Shown here: one piece after another, positions 1 to 11,430 of the stretch | How the letters are laid out: every line of letters starts with the position of its first letter | Position numbering within the stretch: position 1 is the first letter of the stretch | Assembly: GCA_025201805.1 (NCBI GenBank) | Contig: MU619290.1 | Coordinates: 89,400 to 153,399, forward strand | Reading direction: 5' to 3' | DNA length: 64,000 bases | Source of the DNA: Parasitella parasitica | Taxonomy: Eukaryota > Mucoromycota > Mucoromycetes > Mucorales > Mucoraceae | Made by a program: the position numbers and the translations under genes | The notes under the pieces: model-generated | The model's input: the letters and a program-made list of their open reading frames with translations, nothing else | Databases searched by the model: none | Told to the model about the DNA's origin: nothing

Positions 1-352
1 TTGTTCTCATACTCTTTGCACCGTGTAACAAGATTTCATACCTTTGTTATTATTGATCGAGATAGAGATATTTATGAAGGAGAGAAGATTTTAATCAAAG
101 CATCATATGCCTGCGAAAATGTATAATTAAAAAATCGATAGAAAGGGTTCACATTACTCCATTTGAACATATTAAGTAAACAAAAGCCCAAGTTTGACCA
201 AATAGAGGCGTAGTGAGAAAGTTGAGCAAGTATCACAATATGTGATCATACGTTGAAGATTTTTTTGGGCTTTGTTTTTATAATGGGCTTGACAAAATAC
301 GCATTCAAACATGGTTTAAGCATATAGTGCTTCCATCTTGGGCCCTGATTGA
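1..352. other. Intergenic left edge, no gene seen
   Basis: AT-rich sequence downstream of the universal stress protein gene. I see no convincing open frame, RNA gene or repeat. It probably holds the 3' UTR of the flanking minus-strand gene and spacer. Confidence 0.5.
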
Positions 353-1063
353 TCAGTTTTTAATTATGAGAACTGGACAATCACAGTTGTGCAAGCAATA
401 ATCACTGACAGAGCCAAGGATAAACCTAAGATAAACTTAACAGTTAGCATCAAACAATGCAAATGCAGACAGAGAGCTCACTTTTGTATGCCTTCTTTGT
501 TGGAGGAGCCCAAGACAAGCATATCGGGTGGATTCTCGTTGATGTAATCTTGAATGATATAGCCACAGTCTTTTGTGCTTGTTTTCACAATCACTGGCTT
601 CGATTTCTATAAATATGATTAGAGCATGTTACATCAGATATGGCTTGAAAAAAAAAAAAAAGATGCTTTACTGTTTCATCAAACTGAGCTAAATAACTGT
701 TCAAATTGGATACTGATTCCCTTGCGTCTTGCTCAATGTCGACATTATTCATTCTATCCAAGCCACTCCTATTTACTGAATGAGACAAGATATTTCTCGA
801 TTTGCTACGGTAATACTGACATGAATCCAAAGGCTGTGGTCCCTGCTGGATTTAACCCAATTGAATATAGAACCTCCAGTTTGTAGGGAACACGCAAATT
901 TGAGCATAATCGGATGGCATAATCGATGGCTTTTTTAGAAATTGGGGAATCATCTGCTGCTACAACGATGCGATAAAGTGGAGAACTAAAACACGCATGT
1001 GCTGGTATTAATGACCACTGCACGCATTTATGTACTGCTATACTTATATGAAATATACCTCAT
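353..1063 (-). CDS. Universal stress protein (UspA domain), five exons
   Basis: A small UspA-fold protein of 158 aa, probably ATP-binding; the family acts in stress responses and its substrate here is unknown. Exons on the minus strand are 1059-1063, 809-985, 672-768, 482-606 and 353-425, totalling 477 nt with an open frame throughout. Exon 1 is only ATGAG. The N-terminus reads YRIVVAADDSPISKKAIDYA, the usual first strand plus ATP-contact Asp. The C-terminal half has LGSSNKEG followed by ILGSVSDY, matching the G-x2-G-x9-G-S/T nucleotide-binding signature in slightly altered form. The protein ends CPVLIIKN, the standard last beta strand. Intron 2 (769-808) is only 40 nt. Family call is firm; exon ends rest on frame and GT-AG logic. 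Confidence 0.88.
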
Positions 1064-1383
1064 TCTTTGTAAAATTATGGTAAAAAGAGACGTAAAGAGA
1101 AACAACAGTGTGATCGTTTATATTTATTATGATTAAATGCATGAATCGTAACCCCATATCTTGGCCCAACATTTGTTGTATATCGAAAAGTTGAAAATTT
1201 CGATATGAACACACGAAATATTTTGTATGGAATAATGAGACTATGCCATATTATATTCCATGTCGACTAATCAACATATATATATTATAAGAGGAGAACA
1301 TTTCGAACAACAGGGAGAGTATCTTAACAAGACCATGCAACAAGCTGAGCTTTGATTTTTTCCGTTACGGTATTTCCATCACA
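1064..1383. other. Divergent intergenic region
   Basis: Spacer between two divergent genes (stress protein on minus, DUF2015 on plus), so it should hold both promoters. A TATATATATTATAA-type AT stretch lies near 1277-1290. No RNA gene or repeat is seen. Confidence 0.4.
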
Positions 1384-1942
1384 ATGGATATTTCCCTTGG
1401 GCTCTTTCCCTTTCCTTCCATCTACACTAATTATTCCGTCATGTTTTTATACCTGGCCATTCTACTTTTTATAATAGCATGTAAGTTTTGTATATATCAG
1501 CCTCTCTCTACCTTGTTTTTCTTTCTTGCTGAATAATCCCATATAGTATGCTGGTACTTTCGCAAACACATTCGAGAAGGCGCTTCTGAATTAGCAAACA
1601 AAATGAACCGCCTATTAGGTTATCATTTATTACCGACTAATGCTGGCTCATTTGAAAGTGATATCGAAGATGGATTAACAAGCTCCCATTTCAACTTGAA
1701 TACAAACTTGGAGGAAGACGACAATAGGGCTGGATTAAAGGATAAAGAGGAAATCATGAGAATCATGAAAAAACAGAACGTCTCTTTTGATGAAGCTCGC
1801 TTAATTCGACAACAAAAACTCTTAAAAAAGAATGTAAGTGTGTATCTTTTATGAGTTAACTACTGTGTAATTTATCTGTTTGTTACAGAATATTGATCCT
1901 GCTACTGGTCTCCCTTTGGACCCTAAATTCGTCTCGTTTTAA
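1384..1942 (+). CDS. DUF2015 small membrane protein, three exons
   Basis: A 145-aa protein of unknown function found widely in fungi (DUF2015). Exons 1384-1480, 1547-1833 and 1889-1942 add to 438 nt with an intact frame. Residues about 18-34 form one hydrophobic segment (VMFLYLAILLFIIAL), then comes a basic stretch. The conserved DUF2015 core follows: a GSFESDIEDGLTS-like segment, then IMRIMKKQNVSFDEARLIRQ, ending PATGLPLDPKFVSF, which closely fits the family C-terminus. Likely a single-pass membrane protein. The start is the first ATG in frame before the membrane segment. Confidence 0.85.
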
Positions 1943-2187
1943 TACAAACCTAATTAAACTATCTCACCTTCAATTAGGCATTCATCTACCCCTTTAAACA
2001 TGCATATATTTATATACCTTAATAAAGCCCATGTGAATGGTTATATTTCATTATCATTTGCAGGCTGCTTTCAAAGAATTTTCTCTGGCATGCAATCGAA
2101 ATGATCATTGAGTCGGACTCTTTTATGGCAAACATGCTTTTTCGACATTGGCTACAAAAGTTCTATTAAGGGTACGTACTTGATTTA

Positions 2188-5100
2188 TTATTCGAAATTA
2201 GAGACAGCCAAAGGAACAGGTAAAGAAGGTATACTTCCAGAGGGCATTTCATTCTCATTCAGTAAATCAAGCATTTCATAAGCAACCAATCTTGGATCTG
2301 GGAACACAATTTCAACAGCCTTGACCTTTAGCTTTGATAATTCAGCCGTTTTCAATAAACTACCATTATCAGATATCCTGAATTTTCGAAGCTTGAACAT
2401 TTCAACCAGGTTATCGGTCGTGTCCAATTCTTCTTCGTCCCTCTGTCGTTTTCTATTTTGTTTGATTTCTGCTTGGGCATACAAGAAAAATTGGCCAGCT
2501 CTTTTCGCATTATTACAAAGATCTTCGAGCGTAAATCCATACAATGCATTACGTTGAATCTTCTCAGTATCAAGCTTTAGGCTTTCTTCATCATCATCCA
2601 TTGTAGTTACTTGGGCTACACCCCATCCACCGTATGACAGTTGACCATGATTCAGCACCAACTTCTTCAAGGCATCGATCTGATTTGGGCTCAACTGCAA
2701 CAAACGGAACACCAAACGTTCGCCATCAATAGCGGCATTTGCATTGGCAGTTCCGTCGCTGATCTGGACAAAGGATTGCGCAGAGAAATTGCGAGAAGCA
2801 CCTTCGCACATACCGTAACAGTCATTGTTGCGCACAATAGAGCCGCAGTCTTTACATTCCCATTTTAACGTAAGATTGATTATTGAATTGACATAGCAAT
2901 ACAGTTTGAATATCTGTTTGCTGGTTTGATCTTGTCTACCAAGCACAGGATCCAAAAATGACGAGATGAGACGGGTCCTGACGAGTGCTGGATTCATAAA
3001 AATAATGCTGGATGAAGGATTTGTGTCATTTACGCTTATAAACGTTGTTGAGTCAGCCAAGAAATAGAAATCTTCTATTGTTGATGCCTTCTTTTTACCA
3101 ATCAAGCTGTAAAAGGCTACTCTTGCACCTATAACCATACCAAGAGGATAATGCACATTTTGTACATCCATATAAATACTGATGGTATCTAGACTATCAG
3201 GCTGACGAAGTTGAACAAACAATTTTCGACTGGGTTTTCCTGTGCCAAATCCTTTCTGTTCAAAAAGTTTCTCGGCACGTCTGTTGCCATGGCTGTTCAC
3301 TGAATACCCTTCCATAAATCGCTTGATAATGACTATACCTTGCACACAGACAATGTCTTCAGAGAAATTAGAGGGTATCGTACGGCCGCTCAGTCCTGCT
3401 GACAAGGTTTGAACGTCTGTCAATTGAGGAACGTCGTGTACCAATGATAAAGCATTTGGCATTCTTTCTTTTCTGCTGTAAATTGGTTGTAATTGAATTG
3501 CATCCAAAATGTCGCTATTGAAGGATACTGGGTATATTGTGTGTTTATCCAGATCTAGCAAAAATGTCAAAATAGGACTACCCGCGAGGTTTTCAATCTG
3601 TGATCCTGGTTTATTTAAACCATAGATAACCCAGCATGAACCGACTTGAAAATCAAAGTGTAAGGGCAGAGTATTTTTGCGAGATGTTAGAAGCAAGTTG
3701 CACCCTTTTGGGCCTTTTGTTGAGATAAACCCTTCAGCAGCGCAGCCTAAACCTTCTATTCCGTAAACGTTGACTTTTACTCGGCATACAAATTGAATGA
3801 TACGCTTGGGTAAGGGTATATTTACAGGATCACGACCGACCACCTGCACAACTAAATACTGTTGTTGAGTTGGGATGTTCTTGATCTCTGGTGGTATTTT
3901 AAGTAATGATAACTTTTGTAGCTCTGTGCTGTGTATGTCTGTGTAATCGGGTATATTGAACGTAACACTGTTATCGTAATCACCATGCAAAAGCAACAAA
4001 TCTTTGTCTTGACATACAAAATAGGTGATATGCAAGTTTTTTCTTCGGATGAACTCTTCATTCTCATTTTCCACATACGACAAATCTTCTCTGAACATTT
4101 GCAAACGTCGAATCAGGTATATCTGGCCTGTTTTTCTGGGAACTGAGTTGGGAGCAGCTGCTAATACAAATAAAACCCGAGATTCGCTATCACTCAAGTA
4201 TAATCTACCATCTCTAGACATTTGAAGCATGCCCAGTATACAATATTCGGCTGTTCGATCATATTCCGCCCTTTGGGTCAAGACATTATCCTTCCCGAAC
4301 ATTGTATTGCCGCCTGCCAAGTCCAAATGATAATCTTCTAAATTGTCCTGCAACTTGCGTTGGATCTTGTCGAGAGAAGGGTATGAATCGATTACCACAT
4401 GAAAATTTTCTTTCCCTACTAGTAAACATTCTGTATCATGCAAAACGAAATCGTTGACTAAATTGCCAGCTTGCATTGGCCGAGTTCTTGTTGAAGCAAA
4501 TACTTGATCCCTAACTGTCTTGTAAGCACGCTGAAACACGTTGAAATCCTTTGCAATGTTTGTATCCACGAATTTTGCTGTCAAAGCCGCATATATTTCT
4601 AATTGACGCAGGAGCTGTGTGAATGTTGACTTACGGCTGATAATGTCTGTATATGTATACTCTTTAATCTTTGAGGCCATGTCTGTATGATGTGACATGA
4701 AGAATGGATTTGTGGTCTCCGTGAAATTGTCGCAATGCTTTGGAAATTCCAATATTTCCACATGGCTTTGTATGCAAGAAGCAAGGGCCATGTATCCTTC
4801 CTCTTTTTTGTTTGCCCGCCACATATTCTGTAAGAGATAACTAGTTTCACCATCTTCGAGATTAATGATAACAGAATGAAAATGATATAATCGTAGTCGA
4901 GTGTCGATTCGAAAAGGCATGTCTGCGGAATAACTGAAAAGATGAAACAAACTGACAATAATGGTGTTGTCAAGTTCATAAATACCAAACATGCTATCAA
5001 TGACACGGGTAATACGGCCACTGTAAGTTTTGTGCCTATGTACAGTGGCTAGTGTCAGTTTATTGTTCGATGTTGCGTTGATAGATGATTGCTGGTAAAC

Positions 5101-5844
5101 AGTTTCAAGTTGTGATAATTTGATTGCTTGACAGGTGGATCTTGAGTTAAACGATAGCATACAAACCGTGTTACGACGCTCACTGTTGATAATTTTGACA
5201 TCGAGATTATGAAATGCAAATGCACATCCAATCTGAAAGTAGTGGTAATACTTGATCATGTTATTTCCTGAAAAAATCAAGTTGACAGCTTTTGACCTTG
5301 TATGGGTATTCGTAGTATCGTTGCCGTTGTCGTTGCGTATTATTTGCAAGAAAAACATGGCTGGTGTATCTGGAGTTGCATACAAGGTAGAAATAGCGTA
5401 TACAATACCAGCCATATTTACTTTCGATACTGAATTAAGGGGGGCTCCAGGAGTGTAATATATCATTTTGCGTCTGAAATATTGCTGAAAAATGGCGCTA
5501 TCAGTGGCTAGTTGATCCAAAAAAAAGCATTCTGTAGAGTTTTCTGCTGAATATACATTTTCTAATTGAAATTCGACATAAGATGAATCCAGGCCTTCGT
5601 TTAACTTGATATAATTCCATTTTTTGATGTATACAGTTGTATCGAGAGCTTTTGGAAGCATGCGATCAACTAAACATGCTATTGGATCTTGAGTCACCAT
5701 ATCCAACAATAGGATTGTTCCTCGAGGATACTCGTCATCTTCGCTCGTAACAACAGTCAATACACCCATTAGTGTAGCTTTAACCGAATATGAAGTGGTT
5801 CCTTCTTCATAGTTTTTCAAGTCAATGACACTTACAGGCTCCAT
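2188..5844 (-). CDS. CTC1-like telomere (CST complex) OB-fold protein, intronless
   Basis: A single 1218-aa open frame with no intron. I read it as the large subunit of the CST complex (CTC1), which with STN1 and TEN1 binds single-stranded telomeric DNA and guides polymerase alpha fill-in. Support: length close to vertebrate CTC1 (about 1217 aa); many beta-rich segments suited to serial OB folds; and near residues 990-1035 a zinc-ribbon-like CKDC plus CYGMC followed by a strand containing FVQISDGTA, as in the RPA1-like C-terminal OB fold of CTC1. Residues about 1140-1150 carry a basic KQNRKRQRDEEE stretch, a possible nuclear signal. Sequence similarity within this family is weak, so another multi-OB single-strand-binding protein is possible. 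Confidence 0.55.
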   Translation of the reverse strand: MEPVSVIDLKNYEEGTTSYSVKATLMGVLTVVTSEDDEYPRGTILLLDMVTQDPIACLVDRMLPKALDTTVYIKKWNYIKLNEGLDSSYVEFQLENVYSAENSTECFFLDQLATDSAIFQQYFRRKMIYYTPGAPLNSVSKVNMAGIVYAISTLYATPDTPAMFFLQIIRNDNGNDTTNTHTRSKAVNLIFSGNNMIKYYHYFQIGCAFAFHNLDVKIINSERRNTVCMLSFNSRSTCQAIKLSQLETVYQQSSINATSNNKLTLATVHRHKTYSGRITRVIDSMFGIYELDNTIIVSLFHLFSYSADMPFRIDTRLRLYHFHSVIINLEDGETSYLLQNMWRANKKEEGYMALASCIQSHVEILEFPKHCDNFTETTNPFFMSHHTDMASKIKEYTYTDIISRKSTFTQLLRQLEIYAALTAKFVDTNIAKDFNVFQRAYKTVRDQVFASTRTRPMQAGNLVNDFVLHDTECLLVGKENFHVVIDSYPSLDKIQRKLQDNLEDYHLDLAGGNTMFGKDNVLTQRAEYDRTAEYCILGMLQMSRDGRLYLSDSESRVLFVLAAAPNSVPRKTGQIYLIRRLQMFREDLSYVENENEEFIRRKNLHITYFVCQDKDLLLLHGDYDNSVTFNIPDYTDIHSTELQKLSLLKIPPEIKNIPTQQQYLVVQVVGRDPVNIPLPKRIIQFVCRVKVNVYGIEGLGCAAEGFISTKGPKGCNLLLTSRKNTLPLHFDFQVGSCWVIYGLNKPGSQIENLAGSPILTFLLDLDKHTIYPVSFNSDILDAIQLQPIYSRKERMPNALSLVHDVPQLTDVQTLSAGLSGRTIPSNFSEDIVCVQGIVIIKRFMEGYSVNSHGNRRAEKLFEQKGFGTGKPSRKLFVQLRQPDSLDTISIYMDVQNVHYPLGMVIGARVAFYSLIGKKKASTIEDFYFLADSTTFISVNDTNPSSSIIFMNPALVRTRLISSFLDPVLGRQDQTSKQIFKLYCYVNSIINLTLKWECKDCGSIVRNNDCYGMCEGASRNFSAQSFVQISDGTANANAAIDGERLVFRLLQLSPNQIDALKKLVLNHGQLSYGGWGVAQVTTMDDDEESLKLDTEKIQRNALYGFTLEDLCNNAKRAGQFFLYAQAEIKQNRKRQRDEEELDTTDNLVEMFKLRKFRISDNGSLLKTAELSKLKVKAVEIVFPDPRLVAYEMLDLLNENEMPSGSIPSLPVPLAVSNFE

Positions 5845-7621
5845 AATAGAGTTGCTTTACAAAGGCTAGTTTGTTAAATAAGGAACAAGCTAAAATTTTG
5901 GCGTTATTTTTTGCTGTTTCAATGAAAGCTTCAAACTATACAATTACCAGAATGAACGGTTCGAATACCGTATAATTGTCAATTTACAAAAGTAAAAAAG
6001 AAAGAGACACCTCTTCAGCTAATTCCAGACTCACAAAAAGTAGTCAAAAATACATTGCTGTGCTATGTGGAACCAACTCGCAAATTAACGGCAGAGCATT
6101 GAACATAGACCACTTTCCACCTTTTTTATCATATGTATGCCATCAAAATCCCATGCCATGTAGTGTAAATATTACAATTTTTAGATCAATTAGTTACATT
6201 GATTAAGGTTTCAAGCACACTATGTCTAGGATCATTTAGGAAGAAAAATTCTAGCTATTTATATATTGTAAAATGGCGAAAAGAAAATCGAGCTCCAAAC
6301 AGAATTGAAAACCTCTGCAAAGAACTATTACAGAAATAAACGGCGCAGAATGTACGACCCTTGCAATTTATATAATAAGGGATAAATATCGTTGCTGCAA
6401 TTTCACATACAAAATGCTAATAACCCTAATGCCGTTTCTTCAAAATAACGGGGTAGTAATACTATTGTCATCACAGAAAAACACAATTTTCGTATAAAAA
6501 ATCTTAGTTGGTATCAATAAACTTTAACAATTCACACTTTAAAACCTTAGCATGTGTCATAAAACAATACTTATTCTACACTTACTGAAGTGTACTGTTC
6601 TACTCCCGATTATTATTAATAGGTTCAACTCTTACCAGATATTGGAACAGCAATGAAAATATCTGCCTAATTATAGTTCTTCTTATTCTGACATTAACTA
6701 TTGCTACAATTAAAAGTCTGACTAGTTTTACTATCACAATTGATCCGCTACTTCTGATCAACATCTAGCAATTCATCACCATAAACTTAGCTCCATACAT
6801 TGCTATCAATTACTACTTGTCCAGTAATATCGATGTATATTATACAATAAGTAATGGCACAGGTAGCAATGTCAGCAATTATAATATGCCAACTTAACAT
6901 TAACATAGTACATCAATCAACCTGATGTAGCAATTTTAAAACCGGATGTCAATATAATATAAACTCATACTGAAAAGTAAAACATCATCATAAAATAATA
7001 CGACAGGACATTTGAGATAGATACAATCTACCCTATTTCCCGGATCTCATCACTTAAAACCTTTATCCTCACATCGCTTCCCTCAGTTCATAGAAAGTAT
7101 ATAAACCCTCTATTTTTGAATGGAATGAACGGATTTTTACCTGATTAATTTCTATTGAACTTTTCTGGTAAATCAAACAGTATAGTGATATGCTAACTTG
7201 TCATTTTTCTTCCTTGTCAAATTTCGATAAGCAGGCGATTATATACATCATCAAATGCGAAGCATAACGAATTCATGCCATTTGAGCTGAACATAACAAT
7301 AATGTCATGTAAACAAAACACATTATGAGATGTATTATCTTAACGATAAATTTCGTTTCAAAGAAAATAGTTCTGATGAAAGTATGTCTTCCCCTTACCC
7401 AATAGACATTTAGAACGAGAATAAACAACAACAAAAATATAAAGTACGGCAATCCGTCAATAAGCGAGTTTCCAATTATTCTAGATAAACGTGTCTTTCA
7501 AATATTAACAAAAGCATGATGATAGCCATTTATATACGGCTAATAATTTAAATGCCAATTAGCACGATTTGCGTCTCAAAACCTAAACTAGATCAAGTCC
7601 AGACTGCTTATTCTAGCATAT
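5845..7621. other. AT-rich intergenic region, 1.8 kb
   Basis: A long AT-rich stretch with stops in all frames and only short random open frames. It lies downstream of the Gag ORF, where a retroelement pol would sit, but I see no protease, reverse transcriptase or integrase motif in it. No obvious long terminal repeat was found by eye when compared with 9587-10151. Confidence 0.45.
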
Positions 7622-9586
7622 TCACTTGGTGCGTATTTCCCGCCTTGTCACTGTAGCCTGTGTATTCTGTTGCAGTTTACCAAGATGAGCAAAGATGTTG
7701 ATCAACTTCTCCGTATCTTCATCTTCAGGGACCTCGACTAATCGTTGAGAATTGTTTCGTTCATCAGACTTTCCGTTTGAGCAATCTCTTGACAGATGGC
7801 CACGCCTTCCACACTTGTAACATGTTCTTGACTCACGTTTCTGGAAGTCAAATCTTGAAGACCCACCGTTAGAGCCATAACCAGAACCACCCCTAGAACC
7901 GGAGCCAGAACCGCCACGAGAACCAGAGCCACCACCATGTCTATGCTTGCCTTTGAAGCTACAAGTGTGCCGAAAGTTCTGTTGTTCTGTTTTTGATGAA
8001 GCACTGCTGCCACTTGAGCTAGCGCCGTAATTGATCGATGGAATAGCAGGAATTGTCGCATTTTGACTAAGACGTTGTAAATTTTCTTCGACTTCCGTTG
8101 TAATGTTAATGGCCTCTATCAAGGTTTTAGGTTCTCGATAGATAACTGCACAGAGTAATTTACTATTAATGCGTTCCTTAAAGTATTCAATTTGCACACC
8201 AGGGCAATAGATTTGCACTCTATCTAATAAATCTGAGATCAATGGACCGAATTGCTTCATCGACATTTGACCTTGACGCAGCTTCTTCAATTCAGCTAAT
8301 GCCACCAACGCAGGATCACCACCACCAAATTTTAGTAAAAATGCCTTCTTCACCTCAGGCCAACCGGTTTTATCAATATTCAAGTACCAGTTCAATGCAT
8401 TATCTGTCAGGACTACAGATAATTCCGCCATCTTATCATCATCGTCGAAATTAATAAATTCGCAAAGGTGTTCATAATGCTTCATCCATTGTTGAGCTTC
8501 TGAGGCTGTTCCATGACTAAACCTTGGAAGTTTAACGCGTTTTCTTCTTTCTACATAATCGATCTTCTTTTCTGGAAACTTGACATCACTTAAAACTGTC
8601 GTAAATTTGTCGCCTCCCTTCTTTACAGGAATAATCTCGCCTTTGGACCCGATACTTAGCTTATATATAATAGCTTCTAATTTCTTGATGTGAGCAGCAG
8701 CAGTATCAGCAGCAGCTTGATCAATCGTTCCGTCAGGTAAAGCCGTTTTCTTGGGTAACCTGTAAGTGTCTCGATACATCAAAGCAAAATCTAGGGGTAA
8801 CTCGAGATCTTTGCAAACGTCTTGATTTGGCCATTGACATTCTTGAACAACTTGCAACAAAGATTCGGCAGGGATCATGTGCAGTGCATTAAGCAGCGTA
8901 CCACGTATCTGTATACGGGTGATCTCGATATTCCCATCAAAACCAATAATTCGCTCTTTCATTTCTTCGATTTTCGCAGCGTGATGACTAAGCATTAACG
9001 TTATATTTTGTCGTTCCATAGGAGAAAAGTGTAGGACCGAGTGTTCGACAGCAATATAGGACCTTTCAGCAGCAATAATCTCCTCCAGCATGGCTTGACG
9101 CCCACCATGCATATAAGCATACAAGTCATTATATTCTTGGATTAATAATTTGTACAACATCAATTGTTCTTCAACGACAAAAGAAACATCGGATACCGAA
9201 CCGTCTCCATGTTGACTTAAGCTTTGATGATGTTCATCCGGGTTGTTCATCACAAATTCGGCAAATCTTGCAGGGGCAGGGACCCAATCATCAGCGCCAG
9301 AACCGCCAGGTATTGCATTACCATAATTCATCACTTTAGGTATGCTCGTATGTGAGGTCTTCAAATATCTCGACGTAGTAGTACCAGCCACGGACGCATG
9401 AATGTTTGGACCACCGGAACCAAAAGGCCCTGAAGTCGATGTTGATTGAGTCGAACCAATAGCAGATGGACGATGAGAATTTGATGTAGACGAACAATGT
9501 GAGCCACTTTCTCCCTCCCCTCCTTCAGCAGAGGAACGGTAAGATTTAGTTGAACCAGGTTGATTTGCCATGCTAGACTTCTCCAT
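7622..9586 (-). CDS. Retrotransposon-type Gag protein with CCHC zinc knuckle, no pol
   Basis: An intact 654-aa intronless ORF. The N-terminus is Ser/Gly-rich and disordered; a middle helical region follows. Residues about 340-530 form a Ty3/gypsy-type Gag domain (FSHGTASEAQQWMKHYEHLC, LTDNALNWYL, LKKLRQGQMSMKQF). A Gly/Ser/Arg-rich repeat stretch precedes one zinc knuckle near residue 585 (CYKCGRRGHLSRDC, spacing C-2-C-4-H-4-C). Such proteins bind RNA and assemble particles. No pol or LTR is seen on either side, so this is either a non-autonomous or truncated element or a domesticated gag. The long open frame argues that it is young or kept by selection. Confidence 0.85.
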   Translation of the reverse strand: MEKSSMANQPGSTKSYRSSAEGGEGESGSHCSSTSNSHRPSAIGSTQSTSTSGPFGSGGPNIHASVAGTTTSRYLKTSHTSIPKVMNYGNAIPGGSGADDWVPAPARFAEFVMNNPDEHHQSLSQHGDGSVSDVSFVVEEQLMLYKLLIQEYNDLYAYMHGGRQAMLEEIIAAERSYIAVEHSVLHFSPMERQNITLMLSHHAAKIEEMKERIIGFDGNIEITRIQIRGTLLNALHMIPAESLLQVVQECQWPNQDVCKDLELPLDFALMYRDTYRLPKKTALPDGTIDQAAADTAAAHIKKLEAIIYKLSIGSKGEIIPVKKGGDKFTTVLSDVKFPEKKIDYVERRKRVKLPRFSHGTASEAQQWMKHYEHLCEFINFDDDDKMAELSVVLTDNALNWYLNIDKTGWPEVKKAFLLKFGGGDPALVALAELKKLRQGQMSMKQFGPLISDLLDRVQIYCPGVQIEYFKERINSKLLCAVIYREPKTLIEAINITTEVEENLQRLSQNATIPAIPSINYGASSSGSSASSKTEQQNFRHTCSFKGKHRHGGGSGSRGGSGSGSRGGSGYGSNGGSSRFDFQKRESRTCYKCGRRGHLSRDCSNGKSDERNNSQRLVEVPEDEDTEKLINIFAHLGKLQQNTQATVTRREIRTK

Positions 9587-10151
9587 CAGTGTAATATTTG
9601 TGGTTTACGAACAATATAAGAATAACTCAGATAAAAGATCGATTAATTGTTATTAGACAAGAACAATTATACAACAATAGTTTTATTCACAAAAAATAGA
9701 AAGGTATTTATTCTATGTCCACTTTGCTGCGACAGTTGCTATTTCTAATGATATTAATAATGATATTTATAATACATCGCAGCAAGTGAATATGCTAAAT
9801 TGCACTAGCACAATCCAACCAGTAATAAGCAGCCTGGACCTGATTCTTATTACACCCAGATGTTCTGGGAAGTGACATCAAAAATCAAACATTTTTTATG
9901 AACTGTATATTCATCGCTTCTTTTGTCATAATAATGATTTTTTATGGCTGCATATCCAGACATATCTGAATAAATTTCATTTATTATAAGCAATTAAAAT
10001 CTGAACTTGATTAACTAAAAAGTGTTCTCGAAACCCGTTATTTTTCCTGTACTTGTTTATGCACTATTTTTTCGAATATTTTTCTTTTTGAGGGATATAA
10101 AGCAGCCTTATAGTTTGGGTAACAACTTAATGCCATGTTAAAATCTATTCA
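9587..10151. other. Intergenic spacer between gag and mannosyltransferase
   Basis: AT-rich sequence without a supported gene; it should contain the upstream region of the Gag ORF and the 3' region of the mannosyltransferase gene. I found no LTR-like direct repeat by eye. Confidence 0.35.
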
Positions 10152-11430
10152 TCATGTATTAGATTTGTAATGTGTAAGTATAGAAAGGGCTGGCCCATAA
10201 TATTTACCAAAGTTATTGTTGGGATCACAAGAACATTTTGTTCGGAATACATCGCCTACAGGACAATGCATATAAGACGTATGTCGGTAGCCAATGTCAT
10301 TAAAGAAATGAAACTCTCTTTTTTTCAATAATAACGCAGCAGCAATTGAATGAACTGGAGCATCCCCCCACCTATATATTTTTGGTTAATTGACTGATAT
10401 CGAGTAATTATCATGCAAACCTTTCATAATAAAATCCACCAGATTTATCCAGATAATCAAACAACTTTAAATATGCTTCCGATCGCCATAGAGAGAGATC
10501 ACCAACCTCAAAATTAGACCAGAAATGGCAGGTGTTATATGATTGACCTCCATCATTAGTGACAAAATCAATCAAAGACTCATTTCGGGATGGTAATTGT
10601 TTGGCAATGTCAGGATATTCGTTTAAAAAGTCCATTATTGTTTTCCACAAAGAAGGTACAGTTTCTATATGCTCTTTATATGCAATAGTAAAGCCTGGAA
10701 ATGTAGTTTTTGTTAGCAAATGAAGTTGCACCACCAACAAAAACCATTACCATATTTCTTTTTGTTGTCTTTCATAAATCTAAAAATGTCATAATCTATT
10801 TGGCAGTAATAGTCAACATATGGTTCCAATCTCCAATAATAATCAAATTCGTCTAGCAGTGGATGTCGAAAGAAGAACCCGCTTTGGAATCTAATTGATT
10901 TATACGAGTGTTAGAAAAATGGTTTGATATGCACTGGATTGTATTTAAAAAAGGAACCTGCACATGTGTCGGTACGATTCGCTTAATGCATACGGTATGC
11001 CTAATTCCGCCATAGATTTTCGACAGGTTGCGGCATAATCTTGGTCGATAAAATCAGGGTATCCCCACATTGTGGAGTTTAACAAACCAAACAAGACTTG
11101 GGCATTTGTCAAACTAGCAACTGTGGATTTGAAATCGTCTGCGAAGGGTTCATCGTTCAGAAATACGTAAGGATAATCAAACTTTGAATTAAATGTTTTT
11201 TCAATCTGTGACATTGTGGTTGTAATTCCATCTAATTCACTATTACGAATGAGGATAACATAGCAGCCTTTCACTGTATGAGCATGTCGGTGCAGCGATA
11301 ATGTAGCTGTCTTGCCTTGGATTGATCTGAGCTCTAGCTTGAACAAAGCTACTACAAGTAGAAGCGACAGTAATACACATGTTGTTGAAATGATGGATAG
11401 TTTTTGTTTTTTAATTGTTGACAGCATCAT
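10152..11430 (-). CDS. Alpha-1,2-mannosyltransferase, GT15 (KRE2/MNT1/KTR family)
   Basis: A Golgi type II membrane mannosyltransferase that uses GDP-mannose to extend O- and N-linked mannans of secreted proteins. Four exons (10958-11430, 10751-10890, 10421-10694, 10152-10371) give 368 aa in frame. The N-terminus has a short cytosolic tail then one anchor (residues about 11-31, [18 protein letters not shown]). Family hallmarks follow in order: [53 protein letters not shown]-like block, [15 protein letters not shown] (spanning the last intron) and a C-terminal Cys cluster ending CSCDP. These are diagnostic of GT15. Start at the first of two adjacent ATGs; the second is equally possible. Confidence 0.93.

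Noticed and set aside
5945-5975. GGTTCGAATACCG, which looks like a tRNA T-arm
   Set aside because: No acceptor stem, D arm or anticodon arm can be built around it.
5845-10151. LTRs or a pol gene around the Gag ORF
   Set aside because: No reverse transcriptase, protease or integrase motifs and no long direct repeats seen by eye; a program could still find diverged LTRs.
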